NCBI GenBank assembly: GCA_017450645.1 | Contig: JAFSTE010000023.1 | Span: 1-45,966, forward strand | Origin: Eubacterium sp. | GTDB taxonomy: Bacteria; Bacillota; Clostridia; Oscillospirales; Acutalibacteraceae | Reading direction: 5' to 3' | Length of the DNA stretch: 45,966 nucleotides | Shown here: positions 7,344 through 16,490 of the stretch, one piece after another | How positions within the stretch are numbered: position 1 is the stretch's first letter | Layout of the letters: each line of letters starts with the position of its first letter | The notes under the pieces: generated by a model | The model's input: only the letters and a program-made list of their open reading frames with translations | What the model was told of the DNA's origin: nothing | Database searches by the model: none | Made by a program: the position numbers and the translations under genes

Positions 7344-7491
7344 GGTTTCACCTCCTTTGTGATGTTTTGCAGACAAAATATTTGTTCTGTCTTTATTAAT
7401 CACCTTAGCAAACCACAAACAGGATTTCAATGCTAGTGTCTTAATTGTACAATTAATGGTATATTATTATACGCAACAGAGTATATAGTAG

Positions 7492-8631
7492 CTATATATT
7501 AATATTGAATTTTGATTTTAGCACAGCAAGAATTCTTTGAGGCAAGGGCTGTGTTGCATTTTTTTTTGCGATTTTATCAAAATCAGGGGAATCTGAACTT
7601 ATAATTTGTTCAATAACTTTATTTCGGCATTCGGGTATTGTTACGCTTTTATATGAGCTTTCATTATTACTGAGTGCAGCAGTGATATCAATTTTCTTAT
7701 ATATGCAGGAATCAAGTATTCCCTCAAAGAAATCGGCACCTTTACTACTATTTATTACAACCATTGATAATCCCTTATGGTCGTTTAATTCAGACGCGAT
7801 TTTTTCTGCCCCCCATAGATCGGCAGCAGTAATATCAGATTTTTTGTTTGGAATTTTTGACTTGCAGCGATAGCAGGATTTACGCAAAATCAAATCAAAC
7901 AAAAAAAGTCTCATATATGGATTTTTAATATATTTTTGCGTATATTCTTTGCCGTTATTACAAACACTGAAGCAATAGTTTTCCCAGCTTTTTGATTTGT
8001 TTCTGAAGTTGATTTTCTGAATATCAGTAAATCCAAAAGAATGAACATATTTTTGCCATACACCTGGTGAAGGAACTCCATGGCAAATAAAATCAACAAG
8101 CAAAAGATTGCTGTAACTCTTTTTCAAATACAACGATAAAGCGTTGCATTGACAAGGAGTTCCACAAAACAACACTGTTTTCTCTTTGTGTAATTCTGAT
8201 TTTACCTGTTCAAAAATACCGGATGTTTCGCTCTGAACATACTTGCTTGTTTGTAAATTATGCAATTCATCCAAAGATGTGCACATTGTGTGTGTTACAG
8301 ACCAATCATCGCTGAATGCAGCTCCAAAAACGACTCCTCCGCCATCAATTGTCTTTCTTGACAACTCATAGAAAACTGCGCCTGACGAACTGCGAAGTCT
8401 TTCCTTTTCATTTTTACTGTAGACGGCATAAGCTTCTCTGATTTCAATCGGAGCAATATCGTTATTAATAATACAAATATTTTCACACTGGTGGCAGTCT
8501 GTGCATTTTTTATCATCAACAACAGGATAAAGAAAACCTTCGTTGTCGGTTTTTAGCGCTATACAGTTTTGCGGACATACAGACTCACATGCGCCGCATC
8601 CGATACAATCCGGACTGTCAATATCAATCAT
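7492..8631 (-). CDS. FrhB/FdhB-type Fe-S protein of polysaccharide clusters
   Basis: 379 residues. The N-terminus has two [4Fe-4S] ferredoxin motifs: Cys9-12-15-19 and Cys43-46-49-53. The rest fits the coenzyme F420 hydrogenase/dehydrogenase beta-subunit N- and C-terminal domains (FCGTPCQCNAL, DFICHGVPSPGVW, KINFRNKSKSWE). In Firmicutes such proteins commonly sit beside polysaccharide pyruvyl transferases in exopolysaccharide loci, and their reaction is unknown. The start overlaps the flippase stop by 4 bases. It is the last gene of the cluster. Confidence 0.85.
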   Translation of the reverse strand: MIDIDSPDCIGCGACESVCPQNCIALKTDNEGFLYPVVDDKKCTDCHQCENICIINNDIAPIEIREAYAVYSKNEKERLRSSSGAVFYELSRKTIDGGGVVFGAAFSDDWSVTHTMCTSLDELHNLQTSKYVQSETSGIFEQVKSELHKEKTVLFCGTPCQCNALSLYLKKSYSNLLLVDFICHGVPSPGVWQKYVHSFGFTDIQKINFRNKSKSWENYCFSVCNNGKEYTQKYIKNPYMRLFLFDLILRKSCYRCKSKIPNKKSDITAADLWGAEKIASELNDHKGLSMVVINSSKGADFFEGILDSCIYKKIDITAALSNNESSYKSVTIPECRNKVIEQIISSDSPDFDKIAKKNATQPLPQRILAVLKSKFNINI

Positions 8632-10187
8632 AATCCCAACCTCTTGAACAAAAAGCCGAATTTGCCGTTTGTTACTTTATCAGCATAATGGATTAACGAG
8701 CAAAACTCTGACGTTTTTCCGAATACTATAAGTAGTACAGCTATGTTCATACAAGCACATACAGTTATTCTTACTATAATTGTGAAGACTATTGAGTTCA
8801 ATTCAATTTTGCTGATTAAAAGAGCACTTGCAATACCCAACACTACACAAATAATACTGTAATTTAGCAGTACAAAAAGATATTCTTTTATTTTTTTATT
8901 TGTAAATAAGAAAGAGAACAAGTTATACAAAAGCCAAGGCATACCGATAAATAGCATGCTGATTATTGTGGAAATTAGGATTCCAAACAGCCCCCAAAAT
9001 TGAACCATTATTAAGTTCATTGTCAGGTTTGACATTGCCGTTACCAAAGGTCTGAATCTGTCAATATGCCAAAGACCTGCCGCGTCTTTATATGTATTAA
9101 GCAATGAATTAATAATTTTTACAAATAAATAAACGCAAAAACATATTACAAGGCTGTAGGGTAACAGATTCTCTTTCCCTACCCAGATTTTCACAAAAGG
9201 CTGAACTGCACAAAGCAAACAACAAACAGAAAAAATACCTATCCAGCAGAATACAAATGTTAGTTTTTTCATATCCGAATAGTTTTTCTCTTTTGTTTCA
9301 GTAACAATACTGTTTCCAATACCTGCTAAAGCAGAATTTGTAATCAGTGTAATTACTCCGATTATTGTTGTTATCACAAAGTAATAGTTTTGAAATAATG
9401 CAAGCGATGTTAAGCCCAAAAATGCAGAAATAACAATGGTGTCAGCGGAGTCTACAACGACGCTGCCGAATGCTGCCGTGAAAAGGTCGCGTGCTCTATG
9501 ATTAATTAAACTAACTTCTTTTTTCGACAGTTTTCCTTCCGCTTTATATTGAGGGAAGTACTTGTTGACTATCAGATATGAAATATAATTTGCAAGAACT
9601 TCCGAAGATAAAGCTACAATAATAAAGAAATAATAATTATGGAACAACCACAAAACTAAGAACTGCAAAGTATACTTGATTGCACTTGTTATTAACCGTA
9701 CTTTGTCAACGATATCATTTCTTTGATAAAGAGTAATAATGCTGATTTTATATGAAAAAAACAGGTAAGAAACAACTGTTGATAATAGATTTAAATAATA
9801 AAGCAAATAAAGATTAATTCCGTCAGGAACGTCGCCCTTAATCAGTAATGGCAAAAACGGTGTGAGAATAATACCCGCACCGAGAATGACAAACCCGATA
9901 ATCCGATAGTATTTTTTATATAATAGCAATAATGCACATATTTTTTCCGTATCGTCTTTTGCAAGCGGCTCATACATACTGTAAACAAGTGCATATCCGA
10001 CACCGAGTTCTGCAAGATTAAGAACCTGTAAAATTGAAATGAACAAACTGTCAAGACCGATGTATTCAACGCCCAATACATATATTATCAGCGTTCTCAT
10101 AAAGAACGGAACTATCAAGTTGAAAGCTCTTGTAACTGTTCCGAACAGAATGTTTCTTGCACTATTTTTGCTTCTTTCAAGTTTCAT
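8628..10187 (-). CDS. Polysaccharide flippase (Wzx-like, MOP superfamily)
   Basis: 519 residues with about 12-14 hydrophobic segments. The N-terminus (NILFGTVTRAFNLIVPFFMRT, given here only as the region 11-31) is typical of the polysaccharide biosynthesis/O-antigen transporter family. It should flip an undecaprenyl-linked repeat unit to the outer face of the membrane. Its start overlaps the end of the pyruvyl transferase by 11 bases and its stop overlaps the FrhB-like start, so the three are translated together. No Wzy-type polymerase or initiating sugar-phosphate transferase is seen in the window. Confidence 0.9.
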   Translation of the reverse strand: MKLERSKNSARNILFGTVTRAFNLIVPFFMRTLIIYVLGVEYIGLDSLFISILQVLNLAELGVGYALVYSMYEPLAKDDTEKICALLLLYKKYYRIIGFVILGAGIILTPFLPLLIKGDVPDGINLYLLYYLNLLSTVVSYLFFSYKISIITLYQRNDIVDKVRLITSAIKYTLQFLVLWLFHNYYFFIIVALSSEVLANYISYLIVNKYFPQYKAEGKLSKKEVSLINHRARDLFTAAFGSVVVDSADTIVISAFLGLTSLALFQNYYFVITTIIGVITLITNSALAGIGNSIVTETKEKNYSDMKKLTFVFCWIGIFSVCCLLCAVQPFVKIWVGKENLLPYSLVICFCVYLFVKIINSLLNTYKDAAGLWHIDRFRPLVTAMSNLTMNLIMVQFWGLFGILISTIISMLFIGMPWLLYNLFSFLFTNKKIKEYLFVLLNYSIICVVLGIASALLISKIELNSIVFTIIVRITVCACMNIAVLLIVFGKTSEFCSLIHYADKVTNGKFGFLFKRLGL

Positions 10188-11262
10188 TAATTTTTAAAGC
10201 ACCTTTCAGATAATTTAGAGCTTTATTTCTTTTAATATCTAATATTTCCTTTTTTAATACCTTTTCGGGATATGCGATTTCACCGCAATCGACATTCAAA
10301 TCAAGTGTTTTAAACAGAGTTTTGATTCTTGAATCCATGGAAAATGAATCACCTTTAGTTAACATACTTACAAATGGTGTATTGAATATCAGTGAGAATA
10401 TTGTTCCATGATAAGAATCTGTTATCACAGCACTCGCGTTGTCTGTCAGCCATAAAAAATTATCAGGTGAAACAGAATATATTTCGGTATTATCAGTTAA
10501 TCCTATGTCAATTATTCTACAGCTTTTCCATTCAGGATGTTCTTTAATAACATTATCTTTAAGTTTTTCCAAATCATCTCTTTTACCGAGATAATAGACA
10601 AAAATAAACTGTTCATTATTACTAATAAAACTCGGTTTAACAGCTATCTTTCTCCAGTCTTCTGCATCTATTAGCAATGTGGGGTCAAGTGTTACAGGTG
10701 CTTTTTTGTCCGTTAACTCTTCAATGATTTTTGCACCTTCATATTCTCTTACGGAAATATTATCTATTGCGCTGAGATATTGATTGAAATCCGATACCTT
10801 TTCCCGCGGTATTTCATCAACGCTAAAGCTCGCGGAATATGCAACCCTTTTTGACTTGTCTGCAAAAGCTAAAAAGTTTAAATCAAAGTTGAAATTATAA
10901 TAGGGGTTCCAAATCTGATCGCTACCCGCGATAAAAAAGTCGTAATTATCATTTAGTTTTTTAGGGATATACTTATTTGTTGAATAACAGCGAGAAAATT
11001 TTATGTATTTTTTATTGAAAGCATCAAACGCCTGCTTCCTTCTTAATTCAGAAATATGTTTGGGAGAATGCGTTAAAATACTTGCTGCTTTTTTGGCAAG
11101 TGTAAAAAAAGGGGATTGTCTGTACCGATATACCGTATGATTTGGTATGGTTTCAACTTCAAACCCCAGATTCTTCAGAACTTCCTGAAGTGCATAATTT
11201 TGCAATCTGTTACCAAAATTTTCCAAGGCTGTTATGGTTACTATTCCGAGCTTTTTTTTCAT
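10177..11262 (-). CDS. Polysaccharide pyruvyl transferase family protein
   Basis: 361 residues from the ATG at 11262 (AAAGGAAA upstream); the longer open frame adds 30 unlikely residues. Family marks are GIVTITALENFGNRLQNYAL at the start, AGSDQIWNPYYN near 110, and a GT-B-like second half with VITDSYHGTIFSLIF. These enzymes add ketal pyruvate from phosphoenolpyruvate to a sugar. Acceptor unknown. It overlaps the flippase gene. About 100 bp separate it from the divergent glycosyltransferase at 11360. Confidence 0.87.
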   Translation of the reverse strand: MKKKLGIVTITALENFGNRLQNYALQEVLKNLGFEVETIPNHTVYRYRQSPFFTLAKKAASILTHSPKHISELRRKQAFDAFNKKYIKFSRCYSTNKYIPKKLNDNYDFFIAGSDQIWNPYYNFNFDLNFLAFADKSKRVAYSASFSVDEIPREKVSDFNQYLSAIDNISVREYEGAKIIEELTDKKAPVTLDPTLLIDAEDWRKIAVKPSFISNNEQFIFVYYLGKRDDLEKLKDNVIKEHPEWKSCRIIDIGLTDNTEIYSVSPDNFLWLTDNASAVITDSYHGTIFSLIFNTPFVSMLTKGDSFSMDSRIKTLFKTLDLNVDCGEIAYPEKVLKKEILDIKRNKALNYLKGALKINET

Positions 11263-11359
11263 GAGGTTTCCTTTGTGTCGTTTAATAACGTATTGATTTA
11301 GCAAAAGCAATCTGTTAGAATAAAATAAAGTCTGAACAATTAGAAGAGGCAAAAAATAT

Positions 11360-12364
11360 ATGAAAATCTCTTTTTTAGTTACCTATTATAATCAGGAAAA
11401 GTATGTAAAAAGCAGCATTGATAGCATACTTGCAATAAACAAGCCCTGCGAGTGGGAAATACTTATTGGTGATGACGGTTCAGACGATAGAACTGTTGAT
11501 ATTGTCAAAGAATATATAAGCAAATATCCTGATAATATAAAGCTGTTTATTATGCCCAGAGAAAAGGACAAAAAATACCTTCCTATAAAGCGGGCGAGTG
11601 CAAACAGAATAAACCTGCTGGAACAAGCTACGGGTGATTATTTCTGTACGCTTGACGGAGATGACTTCTATTTTGACGAGAATTTTGTTGCAGACGCCTT
11701 GCAGGTGTTCGGGAAACACAAGAATGCATCGGCTGTGTGCTACGGCTATGCAGACTATAGCGACGGGACATACAAGCAAGAGCATACGCTCACTGAAACT
11801 CTCGGTTTTTCCCCGGTAAATAAAGACGTTTATCTTTCAAGGTACTATATCCATGCAGGCGCGTGCGTTCACAAAGTTCCGGATTCCGACACAATCAAAA
11901 GAATAAAAGAACTCGGATACTTTGACGATAATGACATTCTGATTAATAGTATTCAGTTCGGCGAAATGTTTTACATAGACCGCTGCATTTATGCATACAG
12001 GCAGGAAGGGGACGGAATATTTACAGGCGTTTCAAAACTCGAAAGATCGCTGCTGAACACGCTTACTTATGACGTCGAAAATGCGTTGACAAACGATAGC
12101 TTTAATAATCTCATTTTTCAAAGATATTTTGGCGATATACTTAAAACGTTTTTACTTAGAAAAAAGATAAAAAGCACGCTTGGAAACGAAAAATTTGCTA
12201 TGTATCTAGCATTGGGAGAAGACTTTCCGAACTCTTTATATTTCAGTATTATGAATTATAATAATATTAATAAATCTGCACAAACTGAAATGTTCCGCCT
12301 TTTAATCAAAGGGGCAGCTTCAAAGTCAATTCAGTATATAAAAAGTCCGTTTTTGAAACACTAA
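11360..12364 (+). CDS. Glycosyltransferase family 2
   Basis: 334 residues, GT-A fold. ISFLVTYYNQEKYVKSSIDS opens the domain, GDDGSDDRTVDIVKEYI is the nucleotide-sugar binding segment, and CTLDGDDFYFDE supplies the DxD-type metal site. The C-terminal ~100 residues are not recognised. It transfers a sugar to the growing lipid-linked unit at the cytoplasmic face. It is the only plus-strand gene of the cluster, and its stop codon meets the end of the converging FemAB-like gene (4-base overlap). This suggests local inversion or later insertion. Confidence 0.88.
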   Translation: MKISFLVTYYNQEKYVKSSIDSILAINKPCEWEILIGDDGSDDRTVDIVKEYISKYPDNIKLFIMPREKDKKYLPIKRASANRINLLEQATGDYFCTLDGDDFYFDENFVADALQVFGKHKNASAVCYGYADYSDGTYKQEHTLTETLGFSPVNKDVYLSRYYIHAGACVHKVPDSDTIKRIKELGYFDDNDILINSIQFGEMFYIDRCIYAYRQEGDGIFTGVSKLERSLLNTLTYDVENALTNDSFNNLIFQRYFGDILKTFLLRKKIKSTLGNEKFAMYLALGEDFPNSLYFSIMNYNNINKSAQTEMFRLLIKGAASKSIQYIKSPFLKH

Positions 12365-13350
12365 TCGTTAACGGTTAGTGTTTTTTCGTATGACCTATTT
12401 ATGCAATACTCTGTGCCGAAACCCTCTTTAAATCTCGACAATCCGAAATTCAGATATCTGCCCTGATCTTCGGTACATATACCAAAAGAAAAGAGTCGCA
12501 TATGTTTATCAATTGCAGTTTTGATAAGATTTGTAATAAGATAATCCATCGGGAACATTTTCAGATAATTTTCGTCAGATGACAGATACTGTGTGTGAAA
12601 AACTTCATTATTGAAAATGAATATCATACTTCCCGCAACCATTGTTTCATTGTAATAAACGCCGAAAAATTCAATGTTATCGTAAAAACGGTTGAACTTT
12701 AAATCGTATAAATCTTCAAGCGTATGAACCGCTGATAAATTGAGCTTTTGCAGGTTTTTTTGTAAAACGGAATAAAACTGTGCAATTTCAGCCCTGCTTT
12801 CAAGCTTTTTGAAAACAAAACCGTTTTTCAGAGAGTACCTGTAATCCCGTCTTTTGCTGGATGAAAACTGAGCAACAGCATCGTTTTTATATCTGTCCAG
12901 TTTCAAATAATAGTTCAGTTCACTATAGCATTGATAACCGTATTTATACAAAAAATAGTCAATAAGGTCGGTGTTTTCCTGCTGAAATATGGTGGGCACC
13001 ATTTTTAAATATAATTTTACAAATCCTTCTTCTTTCAAAAAACGTTCAAGCTCACGAAATAACTCGTCAACAGCTGTTGCGGAATAAATCTTTTTAGATA
13101 CAGTTATACCGCCAAATGTTGTGCCTTTATGCGCAAAAAAAGTTTTGCCGTTTTCTTGAAGGCAACCCAATATTACCGCAACAAGCTTTTCTCCTTTTCT
13201 GATGCATACGGAGCAATCTTTGAATTTATCCGAACTGTGATAATTAATGAATTTTCTTGTTTGCAGAAAGGTTCCGTTTATGCTTTCAAAAAGCACAAAA
13301 CGGTCCCATTCTGTTTCATTGCCGTTATAGTATTCTGCAGTTAATGACAT
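12361..13350 (-). CDS. FemAB/GNAT-like aminoacyl- or acyl-transferase
   Basis: 329 residues. Two GNAT-like halves as in FemABX and the GNAT_6/BioF2-like family: an N-terminal part with TFLQTRKFINYH, and a C-terminal part with FSSSKRRDYRYSLKNG, GVYYNETMVAGSMIFIF and MFPMDYLITNLIKTA. Such proteins transfer amino acids or acyl groups to lipid-linked sugars or peptidoglycan. Next to FdtA/FdtB it could acylate the 3-amino group of the sugar; this is inference. It starts 11 bases after the aminotransferase gene. Confidence 0.75.
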   Translation of the reverse strand: MSLTAEYYNGNETEWDRFVLFESINGTFLQTRKFINYHSSDKFKDCSVCIRKGEKLVAVILGCLQENGKTFFAHKGTTFGGITVSKKIYSATAVDELFRELERFLKEEGFVKLYLKMVPTIFQQENTDLIDYFLYKYGYQCYSELNYYLKLDRYKNDAVAQFSSSKRRDYRYSLKNGFVFKKLESRAEIAQFYSVLQKNLQKLNLSAVHTLEDLYDLKFNRFYDNIEFFGVYYNETMVAGSMIFIFNNEVFHTQYLSSDENYLKMFPMDYLITNLIKTAIDKHMRLFSFGICTEDQGRYLNFGLSRFKEGFGTEYCINRSYEKTLTVND

Positions 13351-13361
13351 AATAATTCCTA

Positions 13362-14456
13362 CTAAAACTTGTTTAATGCGTTAATAACACAACTGATTTC
13401 ATCATCTGTCATTCCATAATAAAGCGGAAGACTAAGCTCTGTTTCACTGATTTCTTCTGACACAGGGAAATCACCTTTTTTATAACCGAGATCTTTATAA
13501 CAATTTTGCAAATGAATAGGTGCGGGATAATGGATTCCTGTGCCTATTCCTTTTTCATTTAAGTATTTTTGCAATCTGTCTCTGTCTTTGCAACGCACAC
13601 CGAAGATATGCCAAACCGGATCAGCGGCGTTTATTACATGAGGCAAACTTATTTGCGGATTATCAATTTGTTCCAGATAAATATCGGCAATTCGCTTGCG
13701 GTCTTCAGTAATTTCATTCATGTATTTCAACTTAACATTTAAAAATGCTGCCTGCATTTCGTCAAGGCGAGAATTACAGCCAAGATAATCGTGTTTATAT
13801 TTGCTTTCGGAACCGTAGTTCCCAAGTGCCCTTGCCTTTAATGCCAGCTCTTTATTATCGGTAATTATTGCACCGCCATCACCAAGTGCGCCAAGATTCT
13901 TCCCAGGATAGAAACTGAAGCCAGCTATGTCGCTGAATGTGCCGACTTTTTTGCCGTTGTACTCGGCGCCATGAGCCTGAGCACAATCTTCGATAAGGAA
14001 AAGGTTATTCTTGTCGGCAGTTTCTTTTATCTGTTCAATTTCACATGGTTGACCGTAAAGATGAACAGCCATAATAGCTTTTGTTTTATCAGTGATTTTT
14101 TTGCTTATTTCATTTGGATTTATATTAAATGTTTCAATGTTTGGTTCAACAAAAACAGGAGTTGCTCCGACTTGCGAAACAGCAAGTGCGGACGCAATAA
14201 ATGTGTTTGCCGGAACAATAACTTCATCGCCCTTGCCGATGTTTAATACACTTAAAGAAAGAACTAAACTGTCAAATCCGTTACCTGTGCCGACACAGTA
14301 ATTCGTTTCAATATAATCCGAAAAAGCTTTTTCAAACTTATCGACTTCATTTCCAAGAATATACCAGCTATTATTAAGCACGTTGTCAAAAGCACTGTGC
14401 AGTTCTTTGTTTATTTTTCTTTCTAATGGTTTAAATGAAGAAAAAGGAATAATCAT
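13362..14456 (-). CDS. DegT/DnrJ/EryC1 sugar aminotransferase, probably FdtB/QdtB-type
   Basis: 364 residues, fold-type I PLP enzyme. [13 protein letters not shown] (57-69) binds the cofactor phosphate, HLYGQPC and EDCAQAHGA follow, and the PLP lysine is Lys186 in [15 protein letters not shown]. It transfers an amino group from glutamate to a keto sugar. Because the next gene upstream is an FdtA/QdtA-type 3,4-ketoisomerase, the likely product is dTDP-3-amino-3,6-dideoxyhexose (Fuc3N or Qui3N). The start overlaps the ketoisomerase stop by one base. No rmlA/rmlB genes lie in the cluster, so the precursor must come from elsewhere. Confidence 0.88.
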   Translation of the reverse strand: MIIPFSSFKPLERKINKELHSAFDNVLNNSWYILGNEVDKFEKAFSDYIETNYCVGTGNGFDSLVLSLSVLNIGKGDEVIVPANTFIASALAVSQVGATPVFVEPNIETFNINPNEISKKITDKTKAIMAVHLYGQPCEIEQIKETADKNNLFLIEDCAQAHGAEYNGKKVGTFSDIAGFSFYPGKNLGALGDGGAIITDNKELALKARALGNYGSESKYKHDYLGCNSRLDEMQAAFLNVKLKYMNEITEDRKRIADIYLEQIDNPQISLPHVINAADPVWHIFGVRCKDRDRLQKYLNEKGIGTGIHYPAPIHLQNCYKDLGYKKGDFPVSEEISETELSLPLYYGMTDDEISCVINALNKF

Positions 14457-14869
14457 TAGTTTGCCCTACTCTCATTATCAATAAAGTTTAAAAACTCATT
14501 ATAATCCCTGATATAATCGTCCTCGTTATAAAGCTCGGAAGCAAAAACAAGCAAAACGGCATCAGATGAAAAATCATACATTTCCCGCCAAATATTATTT
14601 GCTATATACAATCCTTCATATGGCTTTTCAAGCAGAACAACCTTTTTTTCTTTACCATTATCCAGACGCACTTTACATGAGCCGTGGATACATACAAGAA
14701 TTTGCTCAAGTGACTTGTGTGCGTGATAACCTCTTACTACACCTTCTTTTGTGTCATACATATAATAGACACGCTTGATTTTAAAAGGTATATCAATCAT
14801 TTCTTCCAATGCAATCAACTGACCTCTGTCATCTCCGTGAGGCTGAAACATAAATTTTACTACTTGCAT
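14456..14869 (-). CDS. dTDP-4-keto-6-deoxyglucose 3,4-ketoisomerase (FdtA/QdtA/WxcM-like)
   Basis: 137 residues, a single cupin domain. It opens with the family pattern D-x-R-G-x-L ([10 protein letters not shown]) and carries [15 protein letters not shown], giving His49 and His51, the active-site pair known in FdtA. It moves the keto group of dTDP-4-keto-6-deoxyglucose from C4 to C3. Whether the product is galacto (FdtA) or gluco (QdtA) cannot be told by eye. Its stop overlaps the aminotransferase start, and together they form a 3-aminosugar module. Confidence 0.88.
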   Translation of the reverse strand: MQVVKFMFQPHGDDRGQLIALEEMIDIPFKIKRVYYMYDTKEGVVRGYHAHKSLEQILVCIHGSCKVRLDNGKEKKVVLLEKPYEGLYIANNIWREMYDFSSDAVLLVFASELYNEDDYIRDYNEFLNFIDNESRAN

Positions 14870-14881
14870 ATTATTACTCCG

Positions 14882-15862
14882 TTACTTTAAAAGACTACAG
14901 TTTTCGATATTTAAACTGTTAATGTATTCTTTATCTTTAAATCCACTGATTGTTCTTCCAAGGCAAAAAGAACCATAATCAACAATCTGCGGAATGTATT
15001 TGAAACATATTAACGCCAACTGAAGCTTGTTTTTTGCCTTTGCTCTTTCAATGCCGAAATCTATATGTTTTTTAACCCTATGATCCAATTCCTCATAGTG
15101 CTTAAGTTTTCCGAACTGATTGAAATATGAAATATCTTTTTCAAGTACTGCATTTTTTCTTTTGCTTGTCGAAACGCCGTTTTCTCCCTCATATATAACG
15201 CCTATTATTTCAGGGATAATATCGACCTTATCCTCCCACAAAAACTCGCCTATCATTGGTGCATCCTCAAGAAGCACGTATTGTTCATCAAAGTATCCGT
15301 GCTTTTTTATCGTCTCTTTTTTGTAGAATACATTTGCACCAATAAATGCGTCAAAATGCTGGGTTAGCATAAATGCTGAATAACGTTTTTTTGCGGTGTC
15401 CAAACTCTTTATGTGTTCCCAATCGCATTTATGAGGAACAAGGCTTGTAATTTCGCTACCCGTATACACTGCTCTGCTTGCTATAAGGACATCACAATCT
15501 GAGTTTTGAAAGTGTTCTACTATTTCTGAGACAATATGATTACTTGAAAAAAGGTCTTCGGAAGCAAGGTCAAAAATATATTCACCCTCACATTTTTTCA
15601 ACACATTGTTAAGGTGCTTAACCGTGCCCACATTGTCATCGTTTACTATTAGTTCGAAATTTTTTATATTATCCCGTTTATATGTTTTAATATATTCAAG
15701 GACTTTTTCCGTAGGGAAATCGCCTGACCCGTCATCTGAAATAATATACTCAATATTTGAATAGTCCTGAGATAAAACCGATGATATTGTTTCAAAAAGT
15801 CTATGATAGTTCTTGTATGTAAGCGTAGCAACACTTATCAAAGGGGGGGAGCCATTATTCAT
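14882..15862 (-). CDS. Glycosyltransferase family 2
   Basis: 326 residues, GT-A fold. PLISVATLTYKNYHRLFETI opens the domain, EYIISDDGSGDFP is the nucleotide-sugar segment, and FDLASEDLFS stands at the usual DxD position. The C-terminal third (FNQFGKLKHYEELDHRVKKH) is helical. It is the first gene of the minus-strand polysaccharide operon; GAGG lies 10 bases before the start. It probably adds one sugar of the repeat unit in the cytoplasm. Donor and acceptor are unknown. Confidence 0.87.
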   Translation of the reverse strand: MNNGSPPLISVATLTYKNYHRLFETISSVLSQDYSNIEYIISDDGSGDFPTEKVLEYIKTYKRDNIKNFELIVNDDNVGTVKHLNNVLKKCEGEYIFDLASEDLFSSNHIVSEIVEHFQNSDCDVLIASRAVYTGSEITSLVPHKCDWEHIKSLDTAKKRYSAFMLTQHFDAFIGANVFYKKETIKKHGYFDEQYVLLEDAPMIGEFLWEDKVDIIPEIIGVIYEGENGVSTSKRKNAVLEKDISYFNQFGKLKHYEELDHRVKKHIDFGIERAKAKNKLQLALICFKYIPQIVDYGSFCLGRTISGFKDKEYINSLNIENCSLLK

Positions 15863-16105
15863 TATCTAACCTCAAATCAATAATAAATATAATCTACTAT
15901 AAATAATTAAGTGAATATATGATAACATAATTCAAAAAAATATGCAAATAGAAATAGTAAAGTGAAGAAACGCTAATAACGCTAATATTGCATACATTTT
16001 GGTGCTATTTTTATGTATATGTAACCTCTTAAGGCACATGAAATTCCGGTTAGGCACGCTACCTACACACCCAAGATATAATAGAGCTAGAAAAGGCGAC
16101 CAACG
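15863..16105. other. AT-rich leader region of the polysaccharide operon
   Basis: No gene is seen. It must hold the minus-strand promoter of the polysaccharide cluster; several weak -10-like boxes (TATAGT, TATATT) occur within 60 bases of the start but none has a clear -35. AGGCGACCAA, 3 bases, GTGACC (16094-16112) repeats the motif at 5260-5278. Confidence 0.4.
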
Positions 16106-16140
16106 AGTGACCATAATCATTATTTTATGGTCACTTTTTT
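16106..16140 (+). terminator. Intrinsic terminator (plus strand)
   Basis: AGTGACCATAA, loop, TTATGGTCACT (perfect 11-bp stem, 16106-16135) followed by TTTTTT. No plus-strand gene precedes it in this stretch, which fits a relic of lost island sequence. Confidence 0.7.
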
Positions 16141-16200
16141 CGTATAATTAACAAGGCAAAAAGCAAAATTGCCTATAATAGAAGAGCAATCCGAAGGGGT

Positions 16201-16230
16201 TAAAAAAGTGCTGTATCCCTTGATACAGCA
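16201..16230 (-). terminator. Distal terminator of the tRNA operon
   Basis: Minus strand: TGCTGTATC, loop AAGG, GATACAGCA, then CTTTTTT. It is the second of two tandem terminators after tRNA-Glu. Confidence 0.75.
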
Positions 16231-16250
16231 GACTTTCAGGCTTTTCAAAC

Positions 16251-16284
16251 AAAAAAATCAGCAACACCGTGAAGATGTTGCTGA
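16251..16284 (-). terminator. Proximal terminator of the tRNA operon
   Basis: Minus strand: CAGCAACA, nine-base loop, TGTTGCTG, then ATTTTTTT. It begins directly after the tRNA-Glu CCA end. Confidence 0.8.
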
Positions 16285-16287
16285 AAG

Positions 16288-16362
16288 TGGTGACCCGGAC
16301 GGGAATTGAACCCGTGTTACCGCCGTGAAAGGGCGGTGTCTTAACCTCTTGACCACCGGGCC
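16288..16362 (-). tRNA. tRNA-Glu (TTC)
   Basis: 75 nt including an encoded CCA. Acceptor GGCCCGG pairs with CCGGGTC (one G-U). The anticodon arm CCGCC CTTTCAC GGCGG gives anticodon TTC. T-arm ACGGG TTCAATT CCCGT. It is co-transcribed behind tRNA-Met. Its 3' end faces the presumed island, and partial copies of it lie at 5014-5154. Confidence 0.96.
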
Positions 16363-16394
16363 AAATATGACAGAGCATAATGCTCTGTCGGTTT

Positions 16395-16471
16395 TGGTGG
16401 CTTTAACTGGATTCGAACCAGTGACACTGCGGGTATGAACCGCATGCTCTAGCCAACTGAGCTATAAAGCC
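16395..16471 (-). tRNA. tRNA-Met (CAT), elongator type
   Basis: 77 nt including CCA. Acceptor GGCTTTA/TAAAGCC; anticodon arm TGCGG TTCATAC CCGCA gives CAT; T-arm ACTGG TTCGAAT CCAGT. The first acceptor pair is G-C, so it is not an initiator tRNA. A tRNA-Ile with lysidine-modified CAT cannot be fully excluded by eye. Confidence 0.92.
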
Positions 16472-16490
16472 ATTTCAAATTGCAAGCAAA

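Noticed and set aside
15932-16120. 62-residue minus-strand frame before the polysaccharide cluster
   Set aside because: It runs through a terminator hairpin and a direct repeat, has no ribosome site and an unlikely composition.
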